From Pseudomonas psychrophila HA-4 (GTDB taxonomy: Bacteria > Pseudomonadota > Gammaproteobacteria > Pseudomonadales > Pseudomonadaceae), in the NCBI RefSeq assembly GCF_000282975.1, contig NZ_ALJC01000110.1, positions 1-53,771 on the forward strand: 53,771 nucleotides of DNA. The letters run 5' to 3'. This document shows, in pieces, positions 16,999 through 26,320 of the stretch (the stretch's first letter is position 1; the number at the start of each line of letters is the position of its first letter). The translations under genes and the position numbers were made by a program. The notes beneath the pieces were generated by a model. The model worked only from the letters and a program-made list of their open reading frames with translations. It was not told the DNA's origin and searched no databases.

Positions 16999-17622
16999 AT
17001 GACTGACATCACCAAGGCCACGCCCAGCGCTGTCGAGATCGTAAAGCGTGAGAACGGCTATCAGGGTTTTTACAAACTGGACCGGGTCTTCCTGCGCCAT
17101 GAACTGTTTGCCGGTGGCATGAGCCGTGAGATCAGTCGTGAAGTCTTTGTCCGTCATGATGCCGTGTGCGTGCTGCCGTATGACCCGCAGCGCGATGAAG
17201 TGGTGCTGATCGAACAGTTCCGGGTCGGCGCCTATGGCAAGACTGAAACCCCGTGGCTGATCGAGCTGGTGGCCGGGTTGATCGACAAAGAAGGCGAAGA
17301 CAACCCCGAAGACATCGCTCGCCGTGAAGGCGAAGAAGAGGCCGGGCTGACGTTCTCGTCGTTATGGCCCATTACGCGCTATTTCCCGTCGCCGGGTGGC
17401 AGCACCGAATTTGTGCACCTGTACCTGGGGCGTTGCGACAGCTCTAACGCAGGCGGCCTGCATGGCCTGGACGAGGAAGCCGAAGATATTCGCGTCACTA
17501 AATGGGCGTATGAGGATGCGCTTCAAGCAGTACGAGATGGACGTATTTCCAATGCAGCGAGCATTATTGCTCTGCAATGGCTGGCGCTTAATCGCGCTGA
17601 AGTGAGGGGGCTATGGCTGTAA
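16999..17622 (+). CDS. nudF: ADP-ribose pyrophosphatase (Nudix hydrolase)
   Basis: A 207-residue Nudix enzyme that hydrolyses ADP-ribose to AMP and ribose 5-phosphate. The domain spans about residues 55-190. The Nudix box lies near residues 93-118 (AGLIDKEGEDNPEDIARREG then EEEAGL). The REGEEEAGL helix is intact, but the loop before it is two residues longer than the GX5EX7RE consensus. FPSPGGSTEFVHLYLG is typical of the NudF subfamily. AAGAGG precedes the ATG. Its end overlaps the start of the DUF1249 gene by 10 bases. Confidence 0.92.
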   Translation: MTDITKATPSAVEIVKRENGYQGFYKLDRVFLRHELFAGGMSREISREVFVRHDAVCVLPYDPQRDEVVLIEQFRVGAYGKTETPWLIELVAGLIDKEGEDNPEDIARREGEEEAGLTFSSLWPITRYFPSPGGSTEFVHLYLGRCDSSNAGGLHGLDEEAEDIRVTKWAYEDALQAVRDGRISNAASIIALQWLALNRAEVRGLWL

Positions 17623-18065
17623 ATGGCGTGCGTGATCGCTACCGGGTTGATTTGATTGGCTTGCAGGCTGCCTGCGAGGCCAACTACGCCCGGCTGATGC
17701 GTTTGTTGCCTGACATGCGCGAGCAACCAAGCGCGCGACAGATCGCGGTCACTCAGGGCGAGCAGATGCTCGGTGTGCTGACCCTTGAAGTGATGCTCGA
17801 TTGCCCGTACACCAGCACCTTGCGCGTGCGTCAGGAGCACAGTCTGCCGTGGTTGCCGGTGCCCGAACTGCAGGTGCAGGTGTACCACGATGCGCGCATG
17901 GCCGAAGTGATTGGCGCCGAACATGCGCGGCGCTTTCGCAGCATCTATCCTTACCCCAACGTGGCCATGCACCAGCCCGACGAAAAAGCCCAACTCAATG
18001 TGTTTTTGGGTGAGTGGCTGAGCCATTGTCTGGCCTGTGGGCATGAATACGCAGAAGTGCGCTAA
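17613..18065 (+). CDS. DUF1249 (YqiB-like) family protein
   Basis: A 150-residue protein with no signal peptide. The N-terminal third has the conserved pattern YRVDLIGLQAACEANYARL, and the C-terminus has YPNVAMHQPDEKAQLN...FLGEWLSHCL. It matches the YqiB/DUF1249 family, always seen next to nudF and cpdA in gamma-proteobacteria. Biochemical function unknown. The ATG lies inside the last codons of nudF (10-base overlap), so the two are likely translationally coupled. Confidence 0.85.
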   Translation: MAVNGVRDRYRVDLIGLQAACEANYARLMRLLPDMREQPSARQIAVTQGEQMLGVLTLEVMLDCPYTSTLRVRQEHSLPWLPVPELQVQVYHDARMAEVIGAEHARRFRSIYPYPNVAMHQPDEKAQLNVFLGEWLSHCLACGHEYAEVR

Positions 18066-18120
18066 CGACCTCTTCCTGCCGGGCAATGACCTAAATACCC
18101 CACCCGCTCTGGAGAGTGCC

Positions 18121-18936
18121 TTGCCCAATGTATCCACGCTGACCACCGAAGACCCGGTGTTGCTGGTGCAACTGACCGACAGCCATTTGTTTGCCGATGC
18201 AGACGGCTCGCTGCTGGGACTCAATACCGCACAAAGCTTGCAAAACGTGATTGATCTGGTGCGCGCCGAGCAGCCACAGGTTGATTTGTTGTTGGGCACC
18301 GGTGATTTGACCCAGGACGGCAGCGTGGCGGCGTATCAGCGTTTTCGGCAATTGACCGAGCCGCTCTCGGCGAATGCACGCTGGATCCCCGGCAATCACG
18401 ACGCTGTGCCGCCGATGCTCGAAGCCGCCGTGCAAAGCCGCCTGCTTGAGCCGGTGTTGGACATTGGCAATTGGCGCATTACGTTGTTGCACTCCAACGT
18501 GGATCAAAAAAGCCACGGCTACCTAGAAGACAATCAACTGCAGCTACTGGCGCGTTCGTTGAGCGAAGCCCCTGATCGCCATCACTTGATTGCCCTGCAT
18601 CACCACCCCGTGCCGGTGGGCTGTGAATGGATCGAGCCGATTGGGTTGCTAAATGCCTGCGCTTTTTGGGCCGTGCTGGACCGTTTTCCACAGGTGAGGG
18701 CGGTACTGTGGGGGCATATTCACCAACCCTTCGACCAACAGCGCAACAACGTGCGGCTGCTGGCATCACCCTCGACCTGCATCCAGTTCACGCCCGCCAG
18801 CCGCGACTTCGACGTCAGTAGCGAGGCACCCGGCTATCGCTGGATGCGTCTGCAACCTGATGGCACTTTGGACACAGGGGTGTCGCGTGTGGATAACTTT
18901 GTGTTCGAGCCCGATTACAGCGCTAACAATTACTGA
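18121..18936 (+). CDS. cpdA: 3',5'-cyclic-AMP phosphodiesterase
   Basis: A 271-residue cytoplasmic calcineurin-like metallophosphoesterase that hydrolyses cAMP to AMP and so dampens Vfr/CRP signalling. The metal-binding motifs appear in order: QLTDSHLF, GTGDLTQDG, PGNHD, ALHHHP and WGHIHQ. The frame is open upstream to 18037 and overlaps the DUF1249 gene. The family N-terminus (PNVSTLTTEDPVLLVQL) begins at a TTG at 18121 with GGAGAG six bases ahead, so I use that start. Confidence 0.93.
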   Translation: MPNVSTLTTEDPVLLVQLTDSHLFADADGSLLGLNTAQSLQNVIDLVRAEQPQVDLLLGTGDLTQDGSVAAYQRFRQLTEPLSANARWIPGNHDAVPPMLEAAVQSRLLEPVLDIGNWRITLLHSNVDQKSHGYLEDNQLQLLARSLSEAPDRHHLIALHHHPVPVGCEWIEPIGLLNACAFWAVLDRFPQVRAVLWGHIHQPFDQQRNNVRLLASPSTCIQFTPASRDFDVSSEAPGYRWMRLQPDGTLDTGVSRVDNFVFEPDYSANNY

Positions 18937-19036
18937 GTGCGGGTGACGTGGAAATACCTTGAGACGGGTTATTGCCCTAAACTGCGCGTCTTTATTGATA
19001 CTGCGTTCAGCTTAAATCGTGCTCGGGAGTGATTGC

Positions 19037-19645
19037 ATGTCGGGTTCCATCTTGTATATCCATGGTTTCAACAGTGCTCCCGAGTCCAAGAAGGCCACGC
19101 AGCTCATGTCTCTGATGCAACGCATGGGGCTGAGCGATCAGTTGCGGGTTCCGGCCTTGCACCATCATCCGCGTGAAGCGATTGCCCAATTGCAGGCGGC
19201 AATCAGCGAACTGGGTAGCCCTCTGCTGGTCGGCAGCTCGCTCGGCGGCTACTATGCGACCTATCTGGCCGAGCAGCATGGACTCAACGCCTTGTTGGTC
19301 AACCCGGCCGTCAGCCCGCATCGCATGTTCGACGGCTACCTAGGCACGCAAACCAACCTGTACAGCGGTGAAAGCTGGGAGCTGACCCTCGATCATGTGG
19401 AGGCTCTGGCCGAACTTGAAGTGCAGGCGCCTCAAGACCCGCAGCGTTATCAGGTGTGGTTGCAGACTGGCGACGAAACGCTGGACTACCGCCATGCCGA
19501 AAAGTACTACGCAGCTTGTGCCCTGCGCATTCAGGGTGGTGGCGACCACAGTTACCAAGGGTTTGCCGAGCAACTGCCCGCGCTGTTGAGTTTCGCCGGG
19601 ATAGCGGCGCATCAGTATAAAACCATCGACTTTGCGGCCCTTTAA
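19037..19645 (+). CDS. yqiA: YqiA-type alpha/beta-hydrolase esterase
   Basis: A 202-residue cytoplasmic esterase of the UPF0227 family. ILYIHGFNSAPES at the N-terminus is the oxyanion-hole region. The nucleophile Ser lies in VGSSLGGYYA, and the catalytic His in GGGDHSYQGF near the C-terminus. I use the ATG with GGGAGTGA upstream; a GTG six codons earlier is less likely. It follows cpdA and precedes parE by 52 bases, an order conserved in E. coli (cpdA-yqiA-parE). Confidence 0.92.
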   Translation: MSGSILYIHGFNSAPESKKATQLMSLMQRMGLSDQLRVPALHHHPREAIAQLQAAISELGSPLLVGSSLGGYYATYLAEQHGLNALLVNPAVSPHRMFDGYLGTQTNLYSGESWELTLDHVEALAELEVQAPQDPQRYQVWLQTGDETLDYRHAEKYYAACALRIQGGGDHSYQGFAEQLPALLSFAGIAAHQYKTIDFAAL

Positions 19646-19697
19646 GGCGCCTGTCGGATGGCCTTTATTTTTCATTTACGACTAACGACGAGACCCT

Positions 19698-21602
19698 ATG
19701 GCCACTCCCAGCGCTAGCTCTTATAACGCAGACGCCATCGAAGTCCTCTCGGGCCTCGACCCGGTGCGCAAACGCCCCGGCATGTACACCGACACCAGTC
19801 GGCCTAACCATTTGGCCCAGGAAGTTATCGACAACAGCGTCGACGAAGCCTTGGCAGGTCACGCCAAATCGGTGCAAGTCATCCTGCACGCCGACCACTC
19901 GCTGGAAGTCAGCGATGACGGGCGCGGCATGCCGGTCGACATCCACCCCGAAGAAGGCGTGTCAGGCGTCGAGCTGATCCTGACCAAGCTCCACGCGGGT
20001 GGCAAATTTTCGAACAAGAACTACCAGTTTTCCGGCGGTCTGCACGGCGTGGGCATCTCGGTGGTAAACGCCTTGTCGACCCAAGTGCGGGTCAAGGTCA
20101 AGCGTGACGGCAACGAATACCAGATGACCTTCGCCGATGGCTACAAAGCCACCGACCTTGAAGTTGTTGGCACGGTCGGCAAGCGCAACACCGGGACCAG
20201 CGTGTACTTTGCGCCGGACCCAAAATATTTCGATTCGCCTAAGTTCTCGGTCAGCCGCCTCAAGCACGTGCTCAAGGCCAAGGCTGTGTTGTGCCCGGGG
20301 CTGCTGGTCAGCTTTGAAGACAAAGGCACCGGCGAAAAAATCGAGTGGCATTACGAAGACGGTCTGCGTTCTTATTTGGTCGACGCCGTCAGCGAATTCG
20401 CACGCCTGCCAGACGAGCCGTTCTGCGGCAGCTTGGCCGGTAATAAAGAAGCCGTCGATTGGGCGCTGCTGTGGCTGCCAGAAGGCGGCGACAGCGTGCA
20501 GGAAAGCTACGTCAACCTAATCCCGACCGCTCAAGGCGGTACCCACGTCAACGGCTTGCGTCAGGGTTTGCTCGATGCCATGCGCGAGTTCTGCGAATTC
20601 CGCAGCTTGTTGCCGCGGGGTGTGAAGCTGGCGCCAGAAGACGTGTGGGAGCGCATTGCGTTCGTGCTGTCGATGAAAATGCAGGAACCGCAATTCTCCG
20701 GCCAGACCAAAGAGCGTTTGTCGTCCCGCGAAGCGGCCGCCTTCGTTTCGGGCGTGGTCAAGGATGCATTTAGCCTGTGGCTCAACGCTAACCCCGAATT
20801 GGGCATGCAGTTGGCGGAGCTGGCGATCAACAACGCCGGTCGTCGTCTTAAGGCCAGTAAAAAGGTCGAGCGCAAGCGCATCACCCAAGGTCCGGCCTTG
20901 CCCGGTAAATTGGCCGATTGCGCCGGGCAAGACCCGATGCGTTCCGAGCTGTTTCTGGTAGAGGGTGACTCCGCTGGCGGCTCGGCCAAGCAAGCGCGGG
21001 ACAAAGAGTTTCAGGCGATCCTGCCGTTGCGCGGCAAGATCCTCAATACCTGGGAAGTCGACGGCAGCGAAGTATTGGCCAGCCAAGAGGTGCACAACAT
21101 TGCCGTGGCCATTGGCGTTGATCCGGGTGCGGCTGACATCAGCCAACTGCGCTACGGCAAAATCTGCATCCTCGCCGACGCCGACTCCGACGGTCTGCAC
21201 ATTGCGACCTTGCTCTGTGCGCTGTTCGTCCAGCATTTCCGTCCGCTGGTAGACGCCGGGCACGTGTACGTGGCCATGCCGCCGCTGTACCGGATCGACT
21301 TGGGCAAAGAGATTTACTACGCCCTCGACGAAGCCGAGCGTGACGGCATTCTGGACCGTCTGGTGGCCGAGAAAAAACGCGGCAAGCCGCAGGTCACGCG
21401 ATTCAAAGGCCTAGGTGAAATGAACCCACCGCAGTTGCGTGAAACCACCATGGACCCGAACACCCGCCGTCTGGTGCAACTCACGCTGGAAGACTACGCC
21501 GCGACCTCGGAAATGATGGACATGCTGCTGGCGAAAAAACGCGCGGGCGACCGCAAGTCTTGGCTGGAATCCAAAGGCGACTTGGCGCAGGTGCTGGCCT
21601 GA
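19698..21602 (+). CDS. parE: DNA topoisomerase IV subunit B
   Basis: A 634-residue ATPase subunit of topoisomerase IV, which decatenates daughter chromosomes. The N-terminal GHKL ATPase is seen in EVIDNSVDEALAGH and SDDGRGMPVDIH. The transducer follows. The TOPRIM domain carries the metal-binding Glu422 (EGDSAGGSAKQARDK) and the DxD-type motif ILADADSDGLHI near residue 494. The length is normal for Pseudomonas ParE. Its TGA overlaps the next ATG (ATGA-type junction). Confidence 0.98.
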   Translation: MATPSASSYNADAIEVLSGLDPVRKRPGMYTDTSRPNHLAQEVIDNSVDEALAGHAKSVQVILHADHSLEVSDDGRGMPVDIHPEEGVSGVELILTKLHAGGKFSNKNYQFSGGLHGVGISVVNALSTQVRVKVKRDGNEYQMTFADGYKATDLEVVGTVGKRNTGTSVYFAPDPKYFDSPKFSVSRLKHVLKAKAVLCPGLLVSFEDKGTGEKIEWHYEDGLRSYLVDAVSEFARLPDEPFCGSLAGNKEAVDWALLWLPEGGDSVQESYVNLIPTAQGGTHVNGLRQGLLDAMREFCEFRSLLPRGVKLAPEDVWERIAFVLSMKMQEPQFSGQTKERLSSREAAAFVSGVVKDAFSLWLNANPELGMQLAELAINNAGRRLKASKKVERKRITQGPALPGKLADCAGQDPMRSELFLVEGDSAGGSAKQARDKEFQAILPLRGKILNTWEVDGSEVLASQEVHNIAVAIGVDPGAADISQLRYGKICILADADSDGLHIATLLCALFVQHFRPLVDAGHVYVAMPPLYRIDLGKEIYYALDEAERDGILDRLVAEKKRGKPQVTRFKGLGEMNPPQLRETTMDPNTRRLVQLTLEDYAATSEMMDMLLAKKRAGDRKSWLESKGDLAQVLA

Positions 21603-22582
21603 TGCGCAGTGCCTTGCTGGCGCTGCTGTGTGTGAGTGCGACCCCGGTCATGGCGCAGGACTGGCCTGAACTGGTGTTGCAATCCGAGCATCCGGTAGAA
21701 GGCATGCGCGGCGGTAACTTGTCCGGCTTGGCGATGTGTCAGGGTGAGGTGTGGGCGGTGTCTGATCGCGACGATGATCAGATTTACCATCTAGATACTC
21801 GATATGCCGAATGGCACGCCGAGGCGCTGCCCATCGACGTGCCGCCCGCGCCAGAGAGCGGTTTGCCGTGGGGCGTGCGGATGATGGGCAAAGCCATCAG
21901 TCCGATGCGCGGTGGCGACCTGGACTTTGAAGGCATCACCTGCGATGACGCTGGCAATCGTTACGTGGTCAGTGAGTCTCACGCAGCGGTGCTGTTGGTT
22001 CCGCCGATTGGCACACCTTCATGGCTTAAAATCGACCCGGCGCTGGTGCGCCAAGCGCGTGCCAGCGGCATGCTGTTGCACTTCAATGCGCTGTTTGAAG
22101 GCATTGCGGTTAACCCGCAGGGCAATCAGATTTGGCTGGCGGCCGAACGCGAGCGCAGAGGTTTACTGACCATTCGCAAAAAACAAAGCGTATGGGACTG
22201 TGATAACGGCTGCGTATTGATGAGCGAGGGCGGCCTTGAACAGCCACCGCACCCGCTTAAGGGCAAGGCGCAACAGAAAGACTTCTCTGATCTGGCGCTG
22301 TTCGAAGGCAAGTTGTTCACCCTTGAGCGCATGGCGTATCGCATTTGCCGTCGCACCCTGGACACCGGCGACATCGAGCGCTGCTGGTCGTTTGCCAACG
22401 ATGCCTTGACGGCAGCGCGCTTGTATAAAAGCCCGTATGGCAACGCCGAAGCCTTGAGCCTAGATGCCAAAGGCGCCTGGATAGGCGTCGATAATGGCAA
22501 CCACGTGCGTGCCGATGGTGAGAAACGTCCCATTGTTTGGCGTTTTGCTGCCCCGCAAGGTGGTTGGAGCGCCAAGTTATGA
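21602..22582 (+). CDS. exported phytase-like esterase domain protein
   Basis: A 326-residue protein with a signal peptide (MRSALLALLCVSATPVMA, then QDWPEL). The body has the repeating beta-strand pattern of the esterase-like activity of phytase family (NLSGLAMCQGEVWAVSDRD, DLDFEGITCDDAGNRYVVSE, LFEGIAVNPQGNQIWLAAE). The FEGI repeats and acidic residues suggest a calcium-binding beta-propeller. The substrate is unknown. The start ATG shares a base with the parE stop (TGATG). The gene ends in an ATGA overlap with the protease gene, so parE, this gene and the protease are probably coupled. Confidence 0.8.
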   Translation: MRSALLALLCVSATPVMAQDWPELVLQSEHPVEGMRGGNLSGLAMCQGEVWAVSDRDDDQIYHLDTRYAEWHAEALPIDVPPAPESGLPWGVRMMGKAISPMRGGDLDFEGITCDDAGNRYVVSESHAAVLLVPPIGTPSWLKIDPALVRQARASGMLLHFNALFEGIAVNPQGNQIWLAAERERRGLLTIRKKQSVWDCDNGCVLMSEGGLEQPPHPLKGKAQQKDFSDLALFEGKLFTLERMAYRICRRTLDTGDIERCWSFANDALTAARLYKSPYGNAEALSLDAKGAWIGVDNGNHVRADGEKRPIVWRFAAPQGGWSAKL

Positions 22583-23100
22583 GCCAGCAACCGCCGGGTA
22601 AAGGTGTAGGGCGGGTCTTTATGATCCTGGCGTGGTGCGCCGGTTTGTATTTGGCCACGCAGTTTTTCGGGCGTTGGGAGCAGCGTCAGGCAAACCCCAA
22701 CACCGAAGTGACCTCACAGCAAGGCGAGGGCTATATCGAGGTGACGTTGCAGGGCAACGTGCAGGGTCACTTTGTCGCCAGCGGCCGCATCAACAACGTG
22801 CCGGTGGAATTTTTACTGGATACCGGGGCCACCGATGTGGCGGTCCCGCAGGAGCTGGCCAGGCAACTGGCGCTGCCCAAAGGTGCCCCCGTGACGCTGA
22901 GCACCGCCAATGGGCGGGTGCAGGGTTATCGGACCCAGATCGACCGCCTGCAACTGGGCGCTATCGTGCTGCGCAACGTGCGTGCGGTGGCGGCTCCCGG
23001 CCTTGAAGGCGAACAAGTGCTGCTAGGCATGAGCGCTTTGAACAAACTTGAATTTACCCAGCGCGACGGCACCATGCTGTTGCGCCAGACAACGAACTGA
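22579..23100 (+). CDS. membrane-anchored retropepsin-like aspartic protease (TIGR02281 family)
   Basis: A 173-residue protein with an N-terminal transmembrane anchor (about residues 12-30) and a single aspartic protease domain. The active-site motif is FLLDTGATDVAVP, with a second hydrophobic-Gly motif (VLLGMSAL) near the end. Single-domain clan AA proteases work as dimers. The active site would face the periplasm. The physiological target is unknown. The ATG overlaps the preceding TGA. parC begins 11 bases after its stop, so it lies inside a parE-parC transcription unit. Confidence 0.87.
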   Translation: MSQQPPGKGVGRVFMILAWCAGLYLATQFFGRWEQRQANPNTEVTSQQGEGYIEVTLQGNVQGHFVASGRINNVPVEFLLDTGATDVAVPQELARQLALPKGAPVTLSTANGRVQGYRTQIDRLQLGAIVLRNVRAVAAPGLEGEQVLLGMSALNKLEFTQRDGTMLLRQTTN

Positions 23101-23111
23101 ATGAGGTCCGC

Positions 23112-25376
23112 ATGAGCGACTCCCTTGATCTCAGCCTGGACGGCGTAGAACGCCGGTCACTGGCCGACTTCACAGAACAGGCCTACCTCAACTACTCCAT
23201 GTACGTGATCATGGACCGGGCCTTGCCGCATATCGGCGACGGCCTCAAGCCTGTGCAACGGCGTATCGTTTACGCCATGAGCGAGTTGGGCCTAGACGCA
23301 GACTCCAAGCACAAGAAATCGGCGCGTACCGTCGGTGACGTGCTCGGCAAGTTTCACCCGCACGGCGACTCAGCCTGCTACGAAGCCATGGTGCTGATGG
23401 CGCAACCGTTCAGCTACCGCTACACGCTGGTCGACGGGCAAGGCAACTGGGGTGCGCCGGATGACCCCAAATCTTTCGCCGCCATGCGTTACACCGAAGC
23501 GCGTTTGTCGCGCTACTCCGAAGTGCTGCTCAGCGAACTGGGCCAAGGCACGGCGGATTGGGTGCCGAACTTTGACGGAACCCTCGACGAACCTGCGGTG
23601 TTGCCAGCACGTTTGCCGAATATCCTGCTCAATGGCACCACCGGCATCGCCGTGGGTATGGCCACCGACGTGCCGCCGCACAACCTGCGCGAAGTCGCGA
23701 GCGCCTGCGTGCGTTTGCTCGACGAGCCTAAAGCCACGGTTGAGCAACTGTGCGAGCACATTCAAGGCCCGGACTACCCCACCGAAGCTGAAATCATCAC
23801 CCCGCGCGCCGACCTGCTGAAGATCTACCAAACCGGCCGCGGCTCGGTGCGTATGCGCGCCGTGTACCACGTTGAAGATGGCGACATTGTTGTGACCGCG
23901 CTGCCGCACCAGGTATCGGGCGCCAAGGTGTTGGAACAAATCGCCGCGTTGATGCAGGCCAAGCCGACCAAGCTGGCGATGGTCACTGACCTGCGTGACG
24001 AGTCCGACCACGAAAACCCATGCCGCATCGTGATCATCCCGCGCAACAACAAGGTTGATCTCGACGAACTGATGCAGCACTTATTCGCTGTGACCGAGCT
24101 TGAATCGACCTTTCGGGTCAACATCAACATCATTGGCCTGGACGGCAAGCCACAGCTGAAAAACCTGCGCGCCTTGCTGGTTGAATGGCTGGAATTCCGG
24201 GTTCGCACCGTGCGTCGTCGCTTGCAGTTCCGCCTCGATAAAGTCGAGCGCCGCCTGCACCTGTTGGACGGTTTGCTCACCGCGTACCTGAACCTCGACG
24301 AAGTGATTCACATCATTCGGACCGAGGAGCATCCCAAGGCCGAACTGATTGCCCGTTTTGCCCTGACTGAAACCCAAGCCGACTACATTCTCGACACGCG
24401 CTTGCGCCAACTGGCCCGCCTTGAAGAGATGAAACTGCGCGACGAGCAAGACGCGCTTCGTAAAGAACAAGCCAAGCTGCAAACCTTGCTGGGCAGCGAA
24501 GCCAAGCTCAAAAAGTTGGTACGCACTGAACTGCTGGCAGACGCCGAAACCTACGGCGATGATCGTCGTTCGCCGATTGTGTCCCGTGCCGAAGCCAAGG
24601 CCCTGTCGGAAAACGAGCTGGTGCCGACTGAGTCAGTCACCGTTGTGCTGTCGGAAAAAGGCTGGGTGCGTTGCGGCAAAGGCCATGACCTAGACGCGAC
24701 GGGTTTGTCCTATAAAGCAGGCGACGGTTACAAAACCGCCGCTGCCGGACGTTCCAACCAATTTGCCGTATTTATTGACTCCACCGGGCGCAGCTACTCG
24801 GTGGCAGCGCACACCTTGCCGTCAGCCCGTGGCCAAGGCGAGCCGTTAACCGGCCGTCTGACACCGCCGCCTGGCGCCACGTTTGAATGCGTGTTGCTGC
24901 CCGATGACGACTCGCTGTACGTGATCGCCTCCGATGCCGGGTACGGTTTTGTGGTGAAAGGTGAAGACCTGCAAGCCAAAAACAAAGCCGGTAAGGCGTT
25001 GCTGAGTCTGCCAAAAGGCGCGCAAGTTATGCTGCCGCGGCCTGTGGCGGACCGCGAACACAACTGGTTGGCGGCGGTGACCACCGAAGGTCGCTTGTTG
25101 ATCTTCAAAGTCAGCGACCTGCCGCAACTGGGCAAAGGCAAAGGCAACAAGATCATCGGCATCCCTGGTGAGCGTGTGGCCAGTCGTGAAGAGTACGTGA
25201 CTGACATCGCCGTGCTGCCGGATAACGCCACCTTGGTACTGCAGGCGGGCAAGCGCACCTTGTCGCTAAAGGCTGACGATCTTGAGCATTACAAAGGTGA
25301 GCGAGGACGGCGAGGCAACAAGTTGCCGCGCGGTTTCCAGCGCGTGGATGCGTTGTTGGTAGAAACGCCAAATTAA
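23112..25376 (+). CDS. parC: DNA topoisomerase IV subunit A
   Basis: A 754-residue DNA-cleaving subunit of topoisomerase IV. The catalytic tyrosine is Tyr127 (MRYTEARLSRYSE). The quinolone-resistance region reads HPHGDSACYEA with Ser87 and Glu91, the wild-type residues at these numbered positions in P. aeruginosa, so no target-site resistance is apparent. The C-terminal third carries the beta-pinwheel repeats. AGGTCC precedes the ATG. It pairs with parE 1.5 kb upstream. Confidence 0.98.
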   Translation: MSDSLDLSLDGVERRSLADFTEQAYLNYSMYVIMDRALPHIGDGLKPVQRRIVYAMSELGLDADSKHKKSARTVGDVLGKFHPHGDSACYEAMVLMAQPFSYRYTLVDGQGNWGAPDDPKSFAAMRYTEARLSRYSEVLLSELGQGTADWVPNFDGTLDEPAVLPARLPNILLNGTTGIAVGMATDVPPHNLREVASACVRLLDEPKATVEQLCEHIQGPDYPTEAEIITPRADLLKIYQTGRGSVRMRAVYHVEDGDIVVTALPHQVSGAKVLEQIAALMQAKPTKLAMVTDLRDESDHENPCRIVIIPRNNKVDLDELMQHLFAVTELESTFRVNINIIGLDGKPQLKNLRALLVEWLEFRVRTVRRRLQFRLDKVERRLHLLDGLLTAYLNLDEVIHIIRTEEHPKAELIARFALTETQADYILDTRLRQLARLEEMKLRDEQDALRKEQAKLQTLLGSEAKLKKLVRTELLADAETYGDDRRSPIVSRAEAKALSENELVPTESVTVVLSEKGWVRCGKGHDLDATGLSYKAGDGYKTAAAGRSNQFAVFIDSTGRSYSVAAHTLPSARGQGEPLTGRLTPPPGATFECVLLPDDDSLYVIASDAGYGFVVKGEDLQAKNKAGKALLSLPKGAQVMLPRPVADREHNWLAAVTTEGRLLIFKVSDLPQLGKGKGNKIIGIPGERVASREEYVTDIAVLPDNATLVLQAGKRTLSLKADDLEHYKGERGRRGNKLPRGFQRVDALLVETPN

Positions 25377-25391
25377 GCGTGATTTATGCAC

Positions 25392-25419
25392 CCGATCTGC
25401 GTTTTTTCGCGCAGATCGG
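25392..25419. other. perfect 10-base stem-loop after parC
   Basis: CCGATCTGCG (25392-25401) and CGCAGATCGG (25410-25419) enclose an 8-base loop containing six T. No T run follows, so it is not a standard intrinsic terminator. It lies 16 bases after the parC stop. Confidence 0.55.
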
Positions 25420-25556
25420 CGTTGCAGCGCTGGAGTCATGCTTGATATTCGCGGATGATATGGCGCACTTTCGGCACCGCTAATGGCGATGTGCCCAACG
25501 ATTTTTTTCGAGAATCACACTGTGGCGTGCCCTACGGCGGCCACCTGGATGGAATG

Positions 25557-26261
25557 ATGAACGTTCTGCGCCTTCCTTTAATTGCGTTGCTGGCCGGTGT
25601 GCTTGGCCTGGCGGGGTGCAGCGTGCACCAGCCAGCGTCCCTGTACCAACTGGACAGCGGCAACCCCGGCCAGCCCAAGCAAAGTGCTGGCATGGCGGTG
25701 GTACTTGGCCCGGTCATCGTGGCTGATTACCTGCAACGTGAAACCCTGCTGCAACGTCAAGCCAATGGGAGCCTGAGCGCGGCCACCGATGGTCGTTGGG
25801 CGGGCAGCTTGTCGTCAGACATCGATCAGTTGCTGTTACGCCAATTAGCGTGGCGTCTGGACAGCCAGCGCGTTGTGTTGGCGCCTGCGACAGCCGGTTT
25901 TGCCCCGGACGTACAAGTGTTGTTGTCGATCACCCGACTGGACTCGGGTAAAGATCAGCCTGCGATTCTCGATGCACAATGGCGCTTGCTTGACCGTCGC
26001 GGCCAGGTGCGTGACAACCGCATGGTGCACCTGCAACAACAGCACGACGGCAGCACCGCCTCACAGGTCAAGGCCCAAGGCGAATTGTTGCAGCAACTGA
26101 GCGAGCAATTGGCGACGGCCCTTAAGCCGCTGGCCAATCAGCCGCCGCTGGTTGAACCGCACAAATCCGAAGCCCGGCCTGCGCCTAAGCAAGAAGTGAG
26201 TAAGCCTAAGATTCCGATGGCTGCACCGATTCGCACCGACATGGAAGTGTTCCGCTTCTGA
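25557..26261 (+). CDS. PqiC-like ABC-type transport auxiliary lipoprotein
   Basis: A 234-residue lipoprotein. The signal peptide has lipobox LAGC, predicting lipidation at about residue 19. The folded part has the PqiC/YmbA pattern: YQLDSG, VVLGPVIVADYLQRETLLQR, and WAGSLSSDIDQLLLRQLAWRL. Family members work with MCE/Pqi lipid-transport systems in the envelope, but no MCE gene is nearby. A proline- and lysine-rich tail follows from about residue 185. The frame is open 34 codons further upstream, but the lipoprotein signal fixes the start at 25554 or 25557. A strong terminator follows. Confidence 0.82.
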   Translation: MNVLRLPLIALLAGVLGLAGCSVHQPASLYQLDSGNPGQPKQSAGMAVVLGPVIVADYLQRETLLQRQANGSLSAATDGRWAGSLSSDIDQLLLRQLAWRLDSQRVVLAPATAGFAPDVQVLLSITRLDSGKDQPAILDAQWRLLDRRGQVRDNRMVHLQQQHDGSTASQVKAQGELLQQLSEQLATALKPLANQPPLVEPHKSEARPAPKQEVSKPKIPMAAPIRTDMEVFRF

Positions 26262-26278
26262 GGTGATGGCCAGAAAAC

Positions 26279-26309
26279 AAAAATCCCGCACGTGTGCGGG
26301 ATTTTTTTT
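26279..26309 (+). terminator. intrinsic terminator of the parC-lipoprotein unit
   Basis: AAATCCCGCAC, a two-base loop, then GTGCGGGATTTTTTTT: a perfect GC-rich stem with an eight-T tract, starting 18 bases after the lipoprotein stop. Confidence 0.95.
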
Positions 26310-26320
26310 GCAGATCCAAA

